DNA of 64,000 nt, from positions 5,161,001 to 5,225,000 of the forward strand of contig NZ_CP025113.1 in NCBI RefSeq assembly GCF_002831585.1, in the 5' to 3' direction. The stretch comes from Bradyrhizobium sp. SK17. Lineage in GTDB: Bacteria > Pseudomonadota > Alphaproteobacteria > Rhizobiales > Xanthobacteraceae. Position 1 is the first letter of the stretch. Every line of letters begins with the position of its first letter. Below are positions 61,236 to 64,000 of the stretch, in pieces. Position numbers and translations under genes: made by a program. The notes under the pieces are model-generated. The model searched no databases and was not told where the DNA came from. It was given only the letters and a program-made list of their open reading frames with translations.

Positions 61236-63152
61236 CTAGATCTCGATCTCCGTGCCGAACTCCACGACCTGGCCGGTTGGCACGCCGAAGAACGCCGCCG
61301 ACCGCTCGGCGTTACGTTGCAGGAAGGCGAACAGCGACTCGCGCCACACCCACATGCCCGGAACGTCCTCGCGCGGGATGATGGTTTCGCGGCCGATGTA
61401 ATAGGTCACGTCCGAGAGGTCGATGCCGGGCAGCTTGTTCTGCCGGCAGGCCAGTTTCAGTCCCTCATAGATCGTCGGATACTGCATGAAGCCATAGTGG
61501 AGGATGATCCGCGTGATGCCGGGGCTGATCTCGATGACGTCGGCGCGCTCTTCGTCCGCAATCCGCGGTCGCTCCTCGATCTGCACGGTGACCAGCAGCA
61601 CGCGCTGATGCAGCACGTGATTGTGCTTGACGAATTGCGTCAGCGCCAGCGGCACCCCATTGGGGGCCGATGCCAGGAACACGGCGGTGCCGGGCAGGCG
61701 GGCGCTGCATTTGTTGACCGCGGTCTCGATCAGGTCCTCTTCCGGCTGGCGCAGCTTGCTGCGTGCCTTCTCGACCAGCTTCACGCCGCTGCGCCAGGTC
61801 AGCATCAGGAACGCGACGGCGGCAGCGAGCAGCAGCGGGAACCAGCCGCCCTCGAACAGCTTCTCGGTGTTGGCTGCGAAGAAGATCGCGTCGATGATGA
61901 AGAAGAAGCCGTTCACCGCGATCACCAGGATCGGCGAGTAGCCCCACTGGATCGCCACCAGGGCCGCAAGCAGAGTAGTGATGGCCATCAGCAGCGACAC
62001 GGCGATGCCGTAGGCGCCGGCGAGGGCGTCCGAGGTGCCGAAGGCGAGCACCGCGCCGAGCGTCGCCGCCGCGAGCAGCCAGTTCACCAGCGGCACATAG
62101 ATCTGGCCGATCGCATCGCTGGTGGTGTGGCGGATATGCATGCGCGGCAGGAAGCCGAGTTGGATCGACTGCTGGGTCAGCGAGAACACGCCGGAGATGA
62201 TGGCCTGCGAGGCGATCACGGTCGCGACGGTCGCGAGCAGCACCAGCGGGTAATGCGCCCAGTCGGGAGCGAGCTGGAAGAACGGGTTGTCGATCGAGTT
62301 CGGGTCGTTGATCAGCTCGCCGGCCTGGCCGAAATAATTCAGCACCAGCGCGGGCAGGCAGATCGCGAACCAGGCCAGCCGGATCGGGAAGCGGCCGAAA
62401 TGTCCCATGTCGGCATACATCGCCTCACCGCCGGTGACCGCGAGGAAGGCGGCGCCGAGGATGGCGAAGCTGACGTGGAAATCCTGATGCACCAGGAAGT
62501 CGAACGCGTAGTACGGGCTGAGCGCGACCAGCACCGCGGGCGCCTTGACGATGCCGTGAATGCCGAGCGCTGCGAGCACGGCGAACCAGAACAGCATCAC
62601 CGGGCCGAAGATCTTGCCGATGAAGCCGGTGCCCTGCTTCTGCATGATGAACAGGCCGATCAGGATGATGACGGTGAGCGGCACCACCGCCGGCGCCAGC
62701 GAGGGCGCGTCGACCTTGAGGCCCTCGATCGCAGACAGCACCGAGATTGCCGGCGTGATCGCGCCGTCGCCATAGAGCAGGGCGGCCCCGACCAGTCCGA
62801 CCACCAACAGGTGGGAGCGCCAGGTGCCGGGCGCCGCATTTCGCGCCGACAGCAAGGCCAGCAGGGCGACGATGCCGCCTTCGCCGCGGTTGTCCGCGCG
62901 CAGGATCAGCATGGCGTATTTGACCGAGATGATGAGGATCAGCGCCCACAGGATCAGCGAGACCGTGCCGAGCACGGCACTGTGGGTGAGCGGGCCGCCA
63001 TGGGCGGCGGCCTTGGCCGCTTCCTTCAGGGCGTAGAGCGGGCTGGTGCCGATGTCGCCATAGACGACACCGAGGGCACCGAGGGTGATCGCAAACGGCA
63101 GCGGGCTGCTTGGAGGATGGCCAGAAGAAACGATGGCGGGCGTACTGGTCAC
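61236..63152 (-). CDS. kup: Low-affinity potassium transport protein Kup
   Basis: A 638-residue potassium:proton symporter of the KUP/HAK family. It begins with PFAITLGALGVVYGDIGTSP and ALKEA, has about twelve helices, and a C-terminal cytoplasmic domain (FMQYPTIYEGLKLAC, ISPGITRIILHYGF). GDGAITPAISVLSAIEGLKV is the KUP signature. The GTG at 63152 has GGGGA upstream and is preferred to an ATG 26 codons earlier. Confidence 0.94.
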   Translation of the reverse strand: MTSTPAIVSSGHPPSSPLPFAITLGALGVVYGDIGTSPLYALKEAAKAAAHGGPLTHSAVLGTVSLILWALILIISVKYAMLILRADNRGEGGIVALLALLSARNAAPGTWRSHLLVVGLVGAALLYGDGAITPAISVLSAIEGLKVDAPSLAPAVVPLTVIILIGLFIMQKQGTGFIGKIFGPVMLFWFAVLAALGIHGIVKAPAVLVALSPYYAFDFLVHQDFHVSFAILGAAFLAVTGGEAMYADMGHFGRFPIRLAWFAICLPALVLNYFGQAGELINDPNSIDNPFFQLAPDWAHYPLVLLATVATVIASQAIISGVFSLTQQSIQLGFLPRMHIRHTTSDAIGQIYVPLVNWLLAAATLGAVLAFGTSDALAGAYGIAVSLLMAITTLLAALVAIQWGYSPILVIAVNGFFFIIDAIFFAANTEKLFEGGWFPLLLAAAVAFLMLTWRSGVKLVEKARSKLRQPEEDLIETAVNKCSARLPGTAVFLASAPNGVPLALTQFVKHNHVLHQRVLLVTVQIEERPRIADEERADVIEISPGITRIILHYGFMQYPTIYEGLKLACRQNKLPGIDLSDVTYYIGRETIIPREDVPGMWVWRESLFAFLQRNAERSAAFFGVPTGQVVEFGTEIEI

Positions 63153-63323
63153 GGCAATCCCCGATGGCTCGCACCCGCCGGGTGATCCGGCCGGTTGCCT
63201 TAGACGATAGTCTGCGACGGGACGTCGCAAATTACCATTGGGATTTGTGTGACGGGTCCGACCTTACGCGAGGCTGAACGGGGCTGACGCGGGCGGACCC
63301 GCGCCATGACGCTCGAGATGAAA

Positions 63324-63581
63324 CTACGGCGTGCGGTCCGCAGTGACGAGGCGGGCTTCCTTCACGACCGTCTTGTTGCCGGCGCTGCGCAGGCAGGAGG
63401 CCTCGAAATTCGGCCAGGCCTGCTGCGAGCAGTCCTTGCCGACGGCATGGATGTCGAGGCGATCGGCCTTGGCGAGCGGCTGCGGTGTGGAGGCTTCGAC
63501 CTGAGGCGCAAAGCCCGGAAGAACGGTGAGCGCCGCGGCAATGAACGCGGCAACAGCGATAGCGGAAAGTGCCTTGATCAT
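63324..63581 (-). CDS. Small secreted protein of unknown function
   Basis: An 85-residue protein with a signal peptide (MIKALSAIAVAAFIAAALTV, cleaved near VEA) and a short mature part: KADRLDIHAVGKDCSQQAWP, NFEASCLR, VVKEARLVTADRTP. The two cysteines probably pair. I recall similar short proteins in Rhizobiales, with no known role. The ATG at 63581 has GGGGA upstream. Confidence 0.72.
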   Translation of the reverse strand: MIKALSAIAVAAFIAAALTVLPGFAPQVEASTPQPLAKADRLDIHAVGKDCSQQAWPNFEASCLRSAGNKTVVKEARLVTADRTP

Positions 63582-63847
63582 GACGGTCCCCATATGATCG
63601 GGCCCCCCGGGCCCGTCGTTTCGTTGTCCAAGATCTACCGGCCGCAAGTTTCCTGGTGTCTTCGCCACCCCGGAAAATGGTTTCGTCGCCGGCCGGTTTT
63701 GTTTCATCGGCCAGTGGCCGACGAAACATTCACCCCGTAGACGCTGCCACCCCGGGGCTGGTTCGCTGGGTCAGTGGAAATTTATTTCAGAGCAGCCATG
63801 GAACTCGGGCGGCTTGCCGGGGCGGGCCGGGCGGGTTAGGAGGGACC

Positions 63848-64000
63848 ATGTCCCGTATCGCGCTCTATCCCGGCTCCTTCGATCCCGTCACCAACGGCCA
63901 TCTCGACGTGGTCCGGCAGGCCGTCGGCCTGTGCGACCGCCTGATCGTCGCCATCGGCGTCCACCCTGGCAAGAAGCCGCTGTTTTCCACCGAGGAACGG
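63848..64000 (+). CDS. coaD: Phosphopantetheine adenylyltransferase, N-terminal fragment
   Basis: The first 51 codons of coaD; the gene runs off the right edge. The start [20 protein letters not shown] contains the nucleotide-binding TxGH motif (TNGH) and is followed by [20 protein letters not shown]. CoaD makes dephospho-CoA from ATP and phosphopantetheine. AGGAGGGA is an excellent ribosome site. Confidence 0.93.
   Translation, partial: MSRIALYPGSFDPVTNGHLDVVRQAVGLCDRLIVAIGVHPGKKPLFSTEER

Noticed and set aside
61155..63185. A 676-codon plus-strand frame
   Set aside because: Antisense to kup; Gln/Arg/Asp-rich shadow translation.

Overview
The window is GC-rich, densely coded DNA of an alphaproteobacterium of the Bradyrhizobium / Rhodopseudomonas / Nitrobacter type (order Hyphomicrobiales). 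The basis is the housekeeping gene order (dgt-argS-SPOR-nagZ-scpAB-tatABC-serS-surE-pcm-nlpD), an ExoR homologue, Omp25/31-type porin-like proteins, GAAC-N7-GAAC SOS boxes and families of short intergenic palindromes. The genus is an inference. No rRNA, tRNA, CRISPR array, prophage, transposase or plasmid gene was recognised; this is ordinary core chromosome with some accessory small genes.

Layout. 1-2.8 kb: two PEP-CTERM proteins in tandem (the first cut by the window edge), then a PilZ-like/PAS/PAS/GGDEF diguanylate cyclase. 3.1-7 kb: ilvD, overlapped by an ExoR-like periplasmic Sel1-repeat regulator, then xthA and a GNAT acetyltransferase on the minus strand. 7.2-11.5 kb: a two-gene RND efflux system. 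11.5-25.7 kb: erpA facing a conserved block for dNTP hydrolysis, tRNA charging (argS, serS), cell wall recycling (nagZ), chromosome condensation (scpAB) and twin-arginine export (tatABC), then surE, a lone receiver protein and pcm. 25.8-32.7 kb: a LytM/LysM lipoprotein of the NlpD type, a DUF815 ATPase, and the Sec accessory operon yajC-secD-secF, which runs on into homologues of the mitochondrial complex I assembly factors NDUFAF3 and NDUFAF6.

32.7-41.8 kb: small conserved genes, an unusual kinase fused to an adenylation-enzyme C-terminal domain, trmFO, a DUF1127 gene, a 750-base AT-rich gap, a lytic transglycosylase, a DUF2189 membrane protein, a DUF3597 protein, a Tat-exported fumarylacetoacetase-family protein, a small GNAT protein and an SPW-repeat membrane protein. 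41.9-49.5 kb: an acyl-CoA synthetase coupled to a two-domain PPC (DUF296) protein, a divergent pair of a small WYL-like protein and an ATPase, a Crp/Fnr-type regulator, a secreted SRPBCC protein with a YVTN beta-propeller, and a VOC protein. 49.7-64 kb: uvrA and ssb, each with its own SOS box, separated by three tandem outer-membrane barrel genes; then a DUF2306 protein, gyrA, an APH-type phosphotransferase, the potassium transporter kup, a small secreted protein and the start of coaD.

The main threads are envelope biogenesis and export (Tat, YajC-SecDF, NlpD, MltB type, barrel proteins), information processing and DNA repair (xthA, uvrA, ssb, gyrA, scpAB, aminoacyl-tRNA synthetases, trmFO) and envelope signalling (c-di-GMP, ExoR). 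No complete new system with self-evident biology was found. The best leads are the uvrA/ssb pair split by barrel genes, the kinase/adenylation-domain fusion and the secDF-NDUFAF3-NDUFAF6 linkage.
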